From an uncultured Clostridia bacterium (GTDB taxonomy: Bacteria; Bacillota; Clostridia; TANB77; CAG-508), in assembly GCA_947385375.1 (NCBI GenBank), contig CANDKR010000012.1:1-41266 (forward strand): 41,266 nt of DNA, in the 5' to 3' direction. This document shows, piece by piece, positions 24,740 to 33,498 of the stretch. The notes beneath the pieces were generated by a model. The model searched no databases. It saw only the letters and a list, made by a program, of their open reading frames with translations, and had not been told where the DNA came from. The position numbers and the translations under genes are program-made. Each line of letters begins with the position of its first letter. The stretch's first letter is position 1.

Positions 24740-25865
24740 ATGATAAAATATTTTGATAATGCAGCAACTACTAAGTTAGATAGTGAAGTATTAAATGAAA
24801 TGTTGCCCTATTTGACAGAAAATTATGCAAATCCATCTAGTATTTATTCAGTAGGAAAGATGGCAAAAGAAGCAATAACAATTGCTAGAATGAAAATCGC
24901 AGAAAGTATAGGAGCAAATGTAAATGAAATATATTTTACTAGTTGTGGAAGTGAAAGTGATAATTTGGCAATAAAAGGAATTGCGTATGCAAATTCTAGA
25001 TATGGAAATCATATTATAACATCAAATATAGAACATCCAGCTGTTTTAAATACTTGTAAATCTTTAGAAAATATGGGGTTTAGAGTAACGTATTTGAAAG
25101 CAAATTCCAAAGGTCTTATTGATGTCGAAAGTGTAAGAAGAGCAATAACACCAAAAACAATTTTGATTTCAATAATGTTTGCTAATAATGAAATAGGAAC
25201 AATTCAGCCTATAAAAGAAATTGCAGAGCTAGCAAGAGAAAATCGTATATATTTTCATACTGATGGCGTTCAGGCAATGGGAAATATCGAAGTAAATGTA
25301 AGAGATTTAAAAGTTTCAGCACTGTCAATGTCTGCACATAAATTTTATGGACCAAAAGGCGTAGGTGTTTTATATGTACGTGATGGAGTAAGATTTGCAA
25401 GAATTCAAGACGGTGGACATCAAGAACGTGAAAAACGTTCAGGTACTGAAAATGTTGCAGGTATAGTAGGAACCCGGAAAAGCATTAGAAATCGCAGTAA
25501 GAGATTTAGAAGAAAACAGTAGAAAAATGAGAACACTTAGAGACTATTATATAGAAAATATTTCAAGATTGATTCCTAATATTAGAATAAATGGCGATTT
25601 AGAAAGAAGGCTACCAGGAAATAGTAATATTTGTTTTATTGGAATGAATGGACCAAAACTTTTAGAAGAACTAGATAAAAGAGGAATATGTGCTTCTAGC
25701 GGTTCAGCTTGTAGTGCAGGGCTTTTTATTCCATCACCAGTGCTACTTGCAATTGGTGTGCCAAGACATATTGCAAGCACCAGTCTTCGTATAACTTTTG
25801 GAAAAAGCAATACACTAGAAGAAGTAGATTATTTGATAAAAAGTTTAGTAGAAATAGTAGGGTAG
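24740..25865 (+). CDS. Cysteine desulfurase (NifS/IscS-like), read through a CGG +1 shift
   Basis: A PLP enzyme that takes sulfur from cysteine for Fe-S clusters and tRNA thiolation. The zero frame from ATG 24740 (GGAGG ribosome site) codes 245 residues to CGG at 25475 and then runs out of frame to TAG at 25520. Skipping the C gives GGA and an open frame to 25865, for a joined length of 374 residues, which is normal for the family. Visible motifs are YFDNAATT at the N-terminus, the HTDGVQA segment, the PLP lysine in SAHKFYGPKG, RSGTENVAGIVGTGKA across the shift, and the catalytic Cys324 in SSGSACSAG, which lies only in the shifted part. The zero-frame product would therefore be inactive. Confidence 0.9.
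25475..25478 (+). other. CGG recoding site in the cysteine desulfurase gene
   Basis: Context GGA-ACC-CGG-AAA in frame zero, or GGA-ACC-(C)-GGA-AAA-GCA after skipping one base. The latter gives the family motif GxGKA. Confidence 0.75.
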
Positions 25866-25873
25866 AGGAAATA

Positions 25874-25903
25874 AAAAAAGCGCCTATTTGCATAGGCGTT
25901 TTT
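25874..25903. terminator. Bidirectional terminator after the cysteine desulfurase gene
   Basis: CGCCTAT and ATAGGCG pair around TTGC, with A and T runs on either side. It serves the convergent SPFH gene as well. Confidence 0.8.
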
Positions 25904-25910
25904 AAATATT

Positions 25911-26816
25911 TTATTTTTTGTCATCTTTCATAACATCTTTTATAGCACCTAAACTGCTAAGAGCAGATGTTGCTTCAAAAGGAATGAAGATTTTATTAGC
26001 TTCACCTTTAGCAACTTCTTGTAATGCTTCTAAAGATTTAATTTGAACTAATTTCTCATCAGGGTTTGAATTTTTAATTGCTTCATATACCATTTGAATT
26101 TCTTGAGCTTTAGCTTCAGCTACTTCTTTGATAGCAGCAGCCTCACCAGTAGCTCTTCTCATACGAGCTTCTCTATCAGCTTCAGCATCTAATATAGCAG
26201 CTTCTTTTCTACCTTCAGCAAGTGTGATAGCAGATTGTCTTTCACCTTCTGCTTGAAGAATTAAAGCTCTCTTATTTCTTTCAGCATTCATTTGTTTTTC
26301 CATTGCATCACGAATGTCGGCTGGTGGAGTGATATCTTTGATTTCAACTCTGTCTACTTTACAACCCCAAACGTCAGTTGCTTCATCAAGTACTGTTCTT
26401 AATTTAGTATTGATAATATCTCTTGAACTAAATGTTTCATCTAATTCCATTTTACCAACGATATCACGAATAGTAGTGATAGCTAAGTATTCAATACCTT
26501 TTTTCAAGCTTTGAATTTCATAAACTGCTTTTGCAGGGTCTGTAATTTTGTAGAACACAACTGTATCAATTGTGATTGTAACGTTATCTGTTGTGATAAC
26601 ATTTTGTGGTGGAATATCCATTGTTTGTTGTTTTAAACTAACTACTGATCTAACTCTATCAATGAATGGAACGATAATTGTAAGACCAGCTCCAGCCACT
26701 TTGTGAAATTTACCTAATCTTTCGATAATGAAAACTTCTGATTGTCTTACTATTTTGATTGTTTTGTAAGCAACGATAGCGATGATTACAAATAAAACGA
26801 ATAAAAATCCTAACAT
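25911..26816 (-). CDS. SPFH / band 7 (stomatin-like) membrane protein
   Basis: A 301-residue membrane scaffold of the stomatin/QmcA group. One N-terminal membrane segment (about 2-18) is followed by the SPFH domain (about 22-190: VIERLGKFHKV, the DIPPQNVITTDNV segment, VVFYKITDP) and an Ala/Glu-rich coiled coil (about 180-260) that drives oligomerisation. An AGGAGG site precedes the ATG. The NfeD-like gene lies 20 bp upstream in the same direction. NfeD and SPFH proteins are known to form membrane microdomain complexes in Firmicutes, so the pair is very likely functional together. Confidence 0.93.
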   Translation of the reverse strand: MLGFLFVLFVIIAIVAYKTIKIVRQSEVFIIERLGKFHKVAGAGLTIIVPFIDRVRSVVSLKQQTMDIPPQNVITTDNVTITIDTVVFYKITDPAKAVYEIQSLKKGIEYLAITTIRDIVGKMELDETFSSRDIINTKLRTVLDEATDVWGCKVDRVEIKDITPPADIRDAMEKQMNAERNKRALILQAEGERQSAITLAEGRKEAAILDAEADREARMRRATGEAAAIKEVAEAKAQEIQMVYEAIKNSNPDEKLVQIKSLEALQEVAKGEANKIFIPFEATSALSSLGAIKDVMKDDKK

Positions 26817-26836
26817 TTTTATTTCCTCCTATAAAA

Positions 26837-27265
26837 TTAATTTAATGGTTTAATTATGGCTTTTACACCATCTATTTTTTCAACTAAAACTTCTGTATCT
26901 TTTGGAATAACAGTATCGTTATAAGATTTTGCTGACCATGTTTCGCCACCTACTTTTATTTGACCTTTGCCATCAATAGGATCAACATCAACTATAACTT
27001 TTGCAGTTTTTCCTTCGATTGAATAAGCATTAGTTTTTACTTCAGTATCTTTTTTAGTCATTTTTGTAACAAATGGTCTTGTTGCAAAAAGAAGTATCGT
27101 TGATGCTATAACGAATATTGAAGCTTGTGCAATTATATTAGTAGTAAAGAAACTAGCACACATTGCAACTAATGCTCCAACTGAAAACCAGAATACTAGA
27201 AAGCCAACTGTTATTATTTCAAGAATTAGAAATAATCCAGCTAATATTAGCCAAAATTGCCACAT
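26837..27265 (-). CDS. NfeD-like membrane protein
   Basis: This 142-residue partner of the SPFH protein has two to three membrane segments (about 2-70) followed by a small OB-fold domain (about 85-140) with the GKGQIKVGGETWSA segment typical of NfeD C-terminal domains. It is the short form without the N-terminal protease part. TTAGGAGGC precedes the ATG. A TATAAT-like box lies upstream on the minus strand near 27340, but no clear -35 goes with it. Confidence 0.9.
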   Translation of the reverse strand: MWQFWLILAGLFLILEIITVGFLVFWFSVGALVAMCASFFTTNIIAQASIFVIASTILLFATRPFVTKMTKKDTEVKTNAYSIEGKTAKVIVDVDPIDGKGQIKVGGETWSAKSYNDTVIPKDTEVLVEKIDGVKAIIKPLN

Positions 27266-27479
27266 ATTTGCCTCCTAATCTGCTTAATTTAATAAGCTAA
27301 AATATTTAGTATTGCTCTGTTTGTCATACAATATAAATTATACTATATTTTCGACAAAAAAGGAAGAGTTTTTCAGAAAATATTAAAATTTCCTTATCAA
27401 GCTTTACTTTATTTTTTATTTGTGATATTAAAATATATGTAACAATTTTAGATTTTAGAAAAAAAGAGAGAAAAAACAG

Positions 27480-28658
27480 ATGAGAAAAAAGAAGAAAAAG
27501 CTTAATAAGGTAAGATTAATCTTTGCGATAGTAGTTCTTATAGGATTGATACTTATTGTAAAAGGAATTATGGGGTTTGTTTTGTCAAACAAAGAACCAA
27601 AAGATATATCTTTATTATTAGATAATGAACTGGTGAAAGTAAAGAATGAGATTATAAAAGAGAAGGATACGATATATCTTTCAAAAGATGATATAGAGAA
27701 TTTATTTGATAGTAGTATTTACTATAATGCAGCAGAAAAAGAACTTATAACTACTTTTAATAAGCATATAGCACTATTAAAAATAGATGAAAGATTTATG
27801 GTTGTAAATGATAGTAATGCAGAGCTTTCAAATCCTATGATAGAGAAAAATGGAAAAGTATATCTACCATTTTCAGAGATGGGAATTGTTTATGACTTAG
27901 AATTTGAATATTCTGAGAGTACTAAAAAACTAATAGCAGACTCAACCAATAAAGCAAAAAGCCAAGCACTTACTTTAAAGAAATATAATATGAAGAACAA
28001 TCCAAGTATTTTTAGTAGTACAGTCGAAAAGGTAGAACATGGAGAATATGTTAGCATTGTAGAAGATACAAATAAGAAATATTTTAAAGTAAGGACTGCA
28101 AAAGGAAATATTGGGTATATTAAAAAGAAGAGACTTTCAGAACCAGAAAAGCTTAGAGATGATTGGAATGAAGAAAAACAAGAATATGCAGTTATAAAAG
28201 AGGCTTCTGATATTAGTAAGAAATATTCTGAAGCAAAACTTGAAAGCGAGAAGCAAAATGTAGTAATACCGATGTTTTTTAATGTAGAAAAAGGCGGAGA
28301 AATTTTAGACAAAACAGGAAGTGGAAGTGCAGAATATACAGCATATACAGAATGGGCAAAAGAGCATAATGTACAGATTTGGGCTAGCTTAGAAAATAAT
28401 ATAGATGTTTCAAAATTACTTATGACATATACAGATAGAAATAAAGTCATAAATGAGCTTTATAAAAAATTAGTAGAACATCAATTTTCAGGAGTTAATA
28501 TAAACTTTAAGAAAATAGATGATGTAAATAGTTTTAATAGATTTATAATTGAACTTACTCCAAGATTAAAAGAGCTTGGAATTAAAGTAGCAGTTACAAA
28601 AAATGAATATATAGACAGTGCTAAACTTGAAAAAGTGGTACATTTAGTCATAGAATAG
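27480..28658 (+). CDS. Membrane-anchored GH18-like protein, catalytic residues lost, short C-terminus
   Basis: A 392-residue protein with a Lys-rich N-terminus and one membrane segment (about 13-33). Parts in order are a copper-amine-oxidase-N/stalk-like region (about 40-155), an SH3-like region (about 175-220) and the start of a GH18 barrel (about 255-392) similar to spore-germination YaaH-type proteins. The GH18 motif DGxDxDxE is replaced by SGVNINFK, so the catalytic acid is missing, and the chain stops near barrel strand 6 instead of completing the domain. It is probably a binding protein, not an enzyme. No CGG is involved. mltG starts 9 bp after the stop. Confidence 0.7.
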   Translation: MRKKKKKLNKVRLIFAIVVLIGLILIVKGIMGFVLSNKEPKDISLLLDNELVKVKNEIIKEKDTIYLSKDDIENLFDSSIYYNAAEKELITTFNKHIALLKIDERFMVVNDSNAELSNPMIEKNGKVYLPFSEMGIVYDLEFEYSESTKKLIADSTNKAKSQALTLKKYNMKNNPSIFSSTVEKVEHGEYVSIVEDTNKKYFKVRTAKGNIGYIKKKRLSEPEKLRDDWNEEKQEYAVIKEASDISKKYSEAKLESEKQNVVIPMFFNVEKGGEILDKTGSGSAEYTAYTEWAKEHNVQIWASLENNIDVSKLLMTYTDRNKVINELYKKLVEHQFSGVNINFKKIDDVNSFNRFIIELTPRLKELGIKVAVTKNEYIDSAKLEKVVHLVIE

Positions 28659-28667
28659 GATGGGAAA

Positions 28668-29738
28668 ATGAAAAAAGTAATAATAGTTTTTGCGATTTTA
28701 TTAGTATTATTGATAGTAGTAGCAGGAGGAGCTTTTGCATGGTATACAAATGCTTTAAAACCAGTTGATACTTTTGGTGAAGAAGCAGTTGTTTTAGAAA
28801 TTCCGGAAGGCACAGGAATTTCTGGAATTTCTAAAATATTAGAAGAAAAAGGTGTTATAAGAAACGCTGATGCCTGCAAAATGTATTGTAAGATTGCCAA
28901 AGTTGGAAATTTACAAGCTGGAAAATATTCTTTCGAAGAAGCAAAGTCAGTTCCGGAAATTATTGCTAAAATTGCTTCTGGTGATGTTTTAACAGATGAA
29001 ATACAAATCACTTTTATCGAAGGTAAAAATATGAGATGGTATGCAAAAGCCATTGCAGAAAAAACAATTAATTCAGAAGAAGAAGTATTGAATTTGCTTG
29101 CTAGTGAAGAATATATAGATTCTCTAATAGAAAAATATTGGTTTTTAACAGATGAGATTAAAGATGAAGACATTTATTTTCCATTAGAAGGATATTTACT
29201 ACCAGACACTTATACCTTTGAAAATGCAGAGGTTTCACCAGAAACTATATTTAATGTTATTTTAAACTTTACAGATAAGTTTTTAAGTAAGTATAAAGAC
29301 GATTTCACATATTCAGTGCATCAAACATTAACACTTGCTTCAATGGCAGAAATGGAAGGAAAAAGCACAGAAGATCGTTCAGAAATAATTGGTGTATTTT
29401 TAAATAGAATTGATAAAGGAATGAGTTTAGGTAGTGATGTTACGACTTATTATGCCTTTGGTGTAGATATGGCAAAAAATGATTTGACAGTAAAACAGCT
29501 AAACACTTATAATCCATATAACACAAGAGGTCCAAATATGGAAGGAAAAATTCCTATCGGACCAATCTGTAATCCAAGTAGGTCAGCAATAGAAGCTACT
29601 TTAACTCCAACTCAAACTGATGCTTTATACTTCGTTGCAGACAAAACAGGAAAGGTATATTTTACAAAATCTAATGACGAGCATAGTGAAATAATTTCAA
29701 AATTAAAGTCAGAAGGAAAATGGTATGTATATGAATAA
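28668..29738 (+). CDS. mltG: Endolytic murein transglycosylase MltG (YceG-like)
   Basis: A 356-residue membrane enzyme that cuts nascent glycan strands and so ends their elongation. An N-terminal membrane segment (about 3-23) is followed by a LysM-like subdomain (about 35-110) and the YceG catalytic domain. It shows LASMAEMEGK (catalytic Glu), the VFLNRIDKGMSLGSD motif, YNPYNTRG and the C-terminal YFVADKTGKVYF strand pair. The ribosome site GGATGGG overlaps the preceding stop codon, so it is probably coupled to the GH18-like gene, and both act at the cell wall. Confidence 0.94.
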   Translation: MKKVIIVFAILLVLLIVVAGGAFAWYTNALKPVDTFGEEAVVLEIPEGTGISGISKILEEKGVIRNADACKMYCKIAKVGNLQAGKYSFEEAKSVPEIIAKIASGDVLTDEIQITFIEGKNMRWYAKAIAEKTINSEEEVLNLLASEEYIDSLIEKYWFLTDEIKDEDIYFPLEGYLLPDTYTFENAEVSPETIFNVILNFTDKFLSKYKDDFTYSVHQTLTLASMAEMEGKSTEDRSEIIGVFLNRIDKGMSLGSDVTTYYAFGVDMAKNDLTVKQLNTYNPYNTRGPNMEGKIPIGPICNPSRSAIEATLTPTQTDALYFVADKTGKVYFTKSNDEHSEIISKLKSEGKWYVYE

Positions 29739-29750
29739 AATAACCATTAT

Positions 29751-29779
29751 TTGACAAACTAGCGTTATTATGGTAAAAT
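29751..29779 (+). promoter_or_regulatory. Sigma-A promoter of the aspS T-box transcript
   Basis: TTGACA (29751-29756) and TAAAAT (29774-29779) with a 17-bp spacer. TGG precedes the -10. Confidence 0.75.
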
Positions 29780-29785
29780 AAAAGA

Positions 29786-30021
29786 TACCGAGAGAAAATT
29801 AAATATGTTTTGCGTTGAAGATGAAAGTAAACTTATAAAAACTAATTATTAGAGAACAAGTGTCACCGGCTGAAAGCACTTGAATTAGATAGGTTTATGA
29901 AACACATTGGAGCAAGTTTTTTTAAGTGGGAAACTTATTTAAAAGTTTTCAATTTGGGTGGCACCGCGGAAGCTTATAGCCTTCGTCCCTTGCTGTTTTA
30001 GCTTAGGACGAGGGCTTTTTT
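29786..30021 (+). promoter_or_regulatory. T-box riboswitch (tRNA-Asp) upstream of aspS
   Basis: Seen are the stem I region with CACCGGCTGAAAGCACTTG, a GAT triplet in the following TTAGATAGG segment as a possible aspartate specifier, and a canonical T-box GGGTGGCACCGCGG at 29955-29968, directly before an attenuator hairpin. Uncharged tRNA-Asp would permit read-through into aspS. Confidence 0.9.
29978..30021 (+). terminator. T-box attenuator terminator before aspS
   Basis: AGCCTTCGTCC and GGACGAGGGCT pair around a loop that can form a smaller hairpin, followed by six T. Confidence 0.88.
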
Positions 30022-30147
30022 GTATGCAAAAGTTATTAGTAAATATGCAAGATTAGAACCGGTCTAAGCTAGAGAGAACTTCCGATGGAACAGTCAGAGC
30101 AAAGTCTGAATTGTTGCTAATAGGGAGCATTGATGAGGAGGATTAGT
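30022..30147 (+). other. Second leader segment between the T-box terminator and aspS, function unknown
   Basis: These 126 nt have no open frame. They contain a possible hairpin with arms ACAGTCAGA and TCTGAATTGT (near 30090-30113), and GC-richer blocks such as ACCGGTCTAAGC. The ribosome site AGGAGG sits at the end. It is longer than needed for a leader and may hold a further regulatory fold. Confidence 0.35.
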
Positions 30148-31908
30148 ATGGTAAGAAAAAACGAGTACAGAAGCTATGATTGTGGAACAATACGTGAAAA
30201 GCACGTAGGTGAGGAGATACGCCTTGCTGGTTGGATAGACACAATTAGAGATTTAGGAGGCGTACTATTTATTGATTTAAGAGATGAGTACGGAATTACA
30301 CAGGTTGTAGTTTCAGGAGATGAGAAAAAAGTTGAGTTTGCACAAAGAATTCCAGTAGAGTCAACAGTAACAGTATCTGGCAAGGTACGTTTAAGAGATG
30401 ATGAAACAGTAAATGAAAAACTACCAACAGGAAAGGTTGAGCTTTTTGCAGACGAAATTAAGATTTTAGGTAAGAGAACTTTAGGTTTGCCTTTTGAAAT
30501 TGAGAACAGTAGAAATGTAAGAGAGGATTTGCGTTTAGAATATAGATTTTTAAGTTTGCGTGAGAAAAAAGCTTTAGAAAATATTAAATTAAGAGCAAAG
30601 CTTATTCAATTTCTAAGAAATGAAATGATTAAGAAAGACTTTTTAGAGGTACAAACACCAATACTTACAAGTTCTTCACCAGAAGGAGCAAGAGATTATT
30701 TAGTACCAAGCAGAGTTTACCCAGGAAAGTTTTATGCACTTCCACAGGCACCACAACAATTTAAACAATTATTAATGGTTTCTGGTGTAGATAAATATTT
30801 CCAAATTGCGCCTTGTTTTAGAGACGAAGATTCTCGAGCAGATCGTTCACCAGGTGAATTTTACCAATTAGATATGGAAATGGCTTTTGCAACACAAGAA
30901 GATGTATTTGAGGTAATGGAAGAAGTTATATATAACACATTTAAAGAGTTTTCAAATAAGAAGGTTGATAAAACTTTTCTAAGAATTCCTTATGAAGAAG
31001 CTATGCTTAAATATGGAACAGATAAACCAGATTTAAGAAATCCACTTATAATACAAGATGTAACGAATATTTTTGAGAAGTTAGACATAAAAGTATTTAA
31101 TGGAAAATTAGTCAGAACAATAACACTTCCAAACGGTGGAGAGGCAACTCGTAATTTCTATGATGGAATGACAGAATTTGCAATAAATGAATGTAAGGCA
31201 AAAGGTTTAGCTTGGCTTAAAGTTGGAGAAAATAGAAGCCTTCAAGGACCTATTGCAAAACTTATTCCTGATGAAGCAAGAGAAACACTTTTAACACAGA
31301 CTGGTACAAATGCGGGTGATAGTATATTTTTTATTGCAGAGCGTAAAGGTATAGTTGATAAACTTGCAGGTGAGATTAGAAGAGAGATAGGAATAAGACA
31401 AGATTTATTAGAAAAAGATGTATTTAAGTTTTGCTGGATAGTGGATTTTCCAATGTATGAGATTGGTGATAATGGAAAATTAGATTTTTGCCATAACCCA
31501 TTTTCAATGCCACAAGGCGGATTAGAAGCTTTAAAAACTAAAGATCCATTAGAGGTTTATGCTTATCAATATGATATAGTATGTAATGGAATTGAACTTT
31601 CTTCTGGAGCTGTAAGAAATCATGACCCAGAAATTATGATAAAAGCTTTTGAAATAGCAGGTTATACAGAAGAAGATATCAAGTATAAGTTTTCTGCATT
31701 ATTTAAAGCATTCCATTATGGAGCACCACCACACGCAGGAATAGCACCAGGTGTAGATAGAATGCTTATGTTACTTACAGAAGAAGAGAGCATTAGAGAG
31801 GTTATTGCATTCCCTATGAACAGCAAAGCACAAGACTTGCTTATGGGAGCACCTAGTAGCGTAACTGACAAACAATTATCAGAAGTTCATATAAAAATAG
31901 ATAAATAG
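30148..31908 (+). CDS. aspS: Aspartate-tRNA ligase
   Basis: A 586-residue class II synthetase of the bacterial type, charging tRNA-Asp. Domains in order are an N-terminal OB-fold anticodon-binding domain (about 1-105), the catalytic core with motif 2 (FRDEDSRADRSPGEFYQ), the bacterial GAD insertion (about 285-420) and motif 3 (GIAPGVDRMLML) near the C-terminus. The ATG at 30148 has AGGAGG 8 bp upstream and replaces an earlier ATG in the same frame that lacks a site. It is under T-box control. hisS, its frequent neighbour in Firmicutes, is absent here. Confidence 0.97.
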   Translation: MVRKNEYRSYDCGTIREKHVGEEIRLAGWIDTIRDLGGVLFIDLRDEYGITQVVVSGDEKKVEFAQRIPVESTVTVSGKVRLRDDETVNEKLPTGKVELFADEIKILGKRTLGLPFEIENSRNVREDLRLEYRFLSLREKKALENIKLRAKLIQFLRNEMIKKDFLEVQTPILTSSSPEGARDYLVPSRVYPGKFYALPQAPQQFKQLLMVSGVDKYFQIAPCFRDEDSRADRSPGEFYQLDMEMAFATQEDVFEVMEEVIYNTFKEFSNKKVDKTFLRIPYEEAMLKYGTDKPDLRNPLIIQDVTNIFEKLDIKVFNGKLVRTITLPNGGEATRNFYDGMTEFAINECKAKGLAWLKVGENRSLQGPIAKLIPDEARETLLTQTGTNAGDSIFFIAERKGIVDKLAGEIRREIGIRQDLLEKDVFKFCWIVDFPMYEIGDNGKLDFCHNPFSMPQGGLEALKTKDPLEVYAYQYDIVCNGIELSSGAVRNHDPEIMIKAFEIAGYTEEDIKYKFSALFKAFHYGAPPHAGIAPGVDRMLMLLTEEESIREVIAFPMNSKAQDLLMGAPSSVTDKQLSEVHIKIDK

Positions 31909-31923
31909 GAATAAAAAAGAAAG

Positions 31924-31956
31924 TCATCTCATATATAATTATGAGGTGATTTTTTT
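31924..31956 (+). terminator. Terminator of aspS that overlaps the next gene's ribosome site
   Basis: TCATCTCATA and TATGAGGTGA form a hairpin (one G-U pair) followed by seven T. The 3' arm contains GAGGTGA, the only candidate ribosome site of the next gene, and the T run ends in the TTG that would start it. Coordinates may be off by one. Confidence 0.7.
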
Positions 31957-32854
31957 GTTATACATCAAATTTACAAAAGACTATTTAGAATATTTTGAGG
32001 AAGACTGTAAATATCCAGATTTTTTGAAAAAGCTAATTTTTACGTTTAGAAAATTTTTCGGGAAGATAACTAAGATTAAAAATGATAATGGTGAAGTAGT
32101 TTTGATACCCGAAAAGAGTAATAAGTTTAAGAAAAGTCTTATGAAATTTTTGAAAATATATTATGTGAAAACTGTTGTGCTTGCAAACGATTTGCAAGAA
32201 TTTAGAGAAGATATTGAAAATCAGAAAATTAAGATTTTAGATGGAAAATGGCTATATAAATATTTGCTATCAGATGTAGTGGATTTTGTCGTTAAGAACA
32301 AAGGGGTAGCTTTAAATGAACAGACAATTTCCTTTGCTGTAAATTCACCTGATGATATTGATTTAGAAAATTTGAAAAATTTGGCAAGAAATTGTAGAAG
32401 TCTAAACCTTATTACAAAAGATGAGTACAGGTTTAAAAAGCTAGAAGAGACTATGTATAAGGAAGATGGAGTAGCCTTAAACATTGCATATAATTATAAA
32501 AAAAGCCTTTTGAAAAGTGATATAGTGATAAATGTTGATTTAAACGAGAAAGAATTTAATAAATTTGCATTTCCAAGAAAAGCGGTAATAATCAATTTGA
32601 AGAATGTAAAAATTCATAGTAAAGGTTTTAATGGTATAAATATCTTGAAATATGAAATTGATTTCCCAAAGCAATATGAAAATGAGATTTTGAATTTAGA
32701 TAGTTTTAATAAAGAAATTTTATATGAGAGTTATATTTATAAAAGAACTGCGCCAAAAAATATTTTAACTAGAATTAAGCGAGATGGTTTGCAAGTGGCT
32801 AGATTACTAGGGAAAAATGGATATATTGACCAAAAAGAATATGAAAGAGTATAG
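31955..32854 (+). CDS. Conserved-looking protein of unknown function
   Basis: This 299-residue cytoplasmic protein is one I do not recognise. It is Lys-rich (basic) in the first third and mixed alpha/beta afterwards, with no membrane segment or signal peptide. The C-terminal part has a Rossmann-like strand pattern (AVIINLKNV, NILKYEIDF). I chose the TTG at 31955 because GAGGTGA sits 5 bp upstream. A GTG 9 bp earlier lies inside that site. Translation would start within the U-tract of the aspS terminator, so the gene depends on read-through or an unseen promoter. It is followed by the greA promoter. Confidence 0.7.
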   Translation: MLYIKFTKDYLEYFEEDCKYPDFLKKLIFTFRKFFGKITKIKNDNGEVVLIPEKSNKFKKSLMKFLKIYYVKTVVLANDLQEFREDIENQKIKILDGKWLYKYLLSDVVDFVVKNKGVALNEQTISFAVNSPDDIDLENLKNLARNCRSLNLITKDEYRFKKLEETMYKEDGVALNIAYNYKKSLLKSDIVINVDLNEKEFNKFAFPRKAVIINLKNVKIHSKGFNGINILKYEIDFPKQYENEILNLDSFNKEILYESYIYKRTAPKNILTRIKRDGLQVARLLGKNGYIDQKEYERV

Positions 32855-32883
32855 CAATTTTGCTTAATTTTTTCAGTATCTAC

Positions 32884-32912
32884 TTGACAAAAGATAAAAT
32901 AAACCGTATTAT
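32884..32912 (+). promoter_or_regulatory. Sigma-A promoter of greA
   Basis: TTGACA (32884-32889) and TATTAT (32907-32912) with a 17-bp spacer, 39 bp before the ATG. Confidence 0.75.
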
Positions 32913-32951
32913 ATTATTAAATTTTTCAAGTGGAAGGAGACTTAAAATAAA

Positions 32952-33428
32952 ATGGGAGAAAAAGAATATTTACTAACTCAAGAAGGTTATGATAATTTAG
33001 AAAAAACATTAGAAGATTTAAAAACAAATAAAAGAAATGAGATTGCAGAGAGAATTAAAGTTGCACTTGGCTTTGGAGATTTATCAGAGAACTCTGAATA
33101 TGATGAAGCTAAAAATGCGCAAGCTCAAAATGAAGCAAAAATTGCCGAATTAGAAAATAAGATAAAATATGCAAAAATAATTGACGAATCAGAAATTGAT
33201 ACAAAAACTGTTCAAGTTGGAAACAAAGTTAAAATATTAGATATGGAATTAAATGAAGAGATTGAATATACTATCGTTGGTTCAACAGAAGTAGATTTAT
33301 CTCAAAATAAAATATCAAATGAATCACCAATTGGAGAAGCATTACTTGGTAAAAAAGTAAAAAATGTTGTAGATGTTCAAGCTCCTGTTGGAACAATTAA
33401 GTTTAAAATTTTAGCAATTACAAAATAG
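32952..33428 (+). CDS. greA: Transcription elongation factor GreA
   Basis: This 158-residue protein rescues backtracked RNA polymerase by stimulating transcript cleavage. An N-terminal antiparallel coiled coil (about 1-75) has the acidic tip [13 protein letters not shown], the hallmark of GreA. A C-terminal FKBP-like domain (about 80-158) shows [16 protein letters not shown]. Length is exact for the family. The ribosome site (AAGGAG) lies 12 bp before the ATG, longer than usual. It has its own promoter and terminator. Confidence 0.97.
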   Translation: MGEKEYLLTQEGYDNLEKTLEDLKTNKRNEIAERIKVALGFGDLSENSEYDEAKNAQAQNEAKIAELENKIKYAKIIDESEIDTKTVQVGNKVKILDMELNEEIEYTIVGSTEVDLSQNKISNESPIGEALLGKKVKNVVDVQAPVGTIKFKILAITK

Positions 33429-33432
33429 ATTT

Positions 33433-33459
33433 AAGGAGCTTGAAAAAGCTCCTTTTTTA
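33433..33459 (+). terminator. Rho-independent terminator of greA
   Basis: AAGGAGCTT and AAGCTCCTT pair around a 4-nt loop, followed by a T run. Confidence 0.85.
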
Positions 33460-33498
33460 TAGTTGGTAAATTATACGAAGTAAAATTAGGAGGTATAT

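Noticed and set aside
25527..25865. A separate small gene carrying the desulfurase C-terminal part
   Set aside because: The family's continuous sequence begins already at 25476 in this frame, before any start codon, so it is the second part of one protein.
30040..30147. A second tandem T-box before aspS
   Set aside because: It contains an AGAGAGAA-like start but no T-box sequence or second terminator, so the evidence is insufficient.
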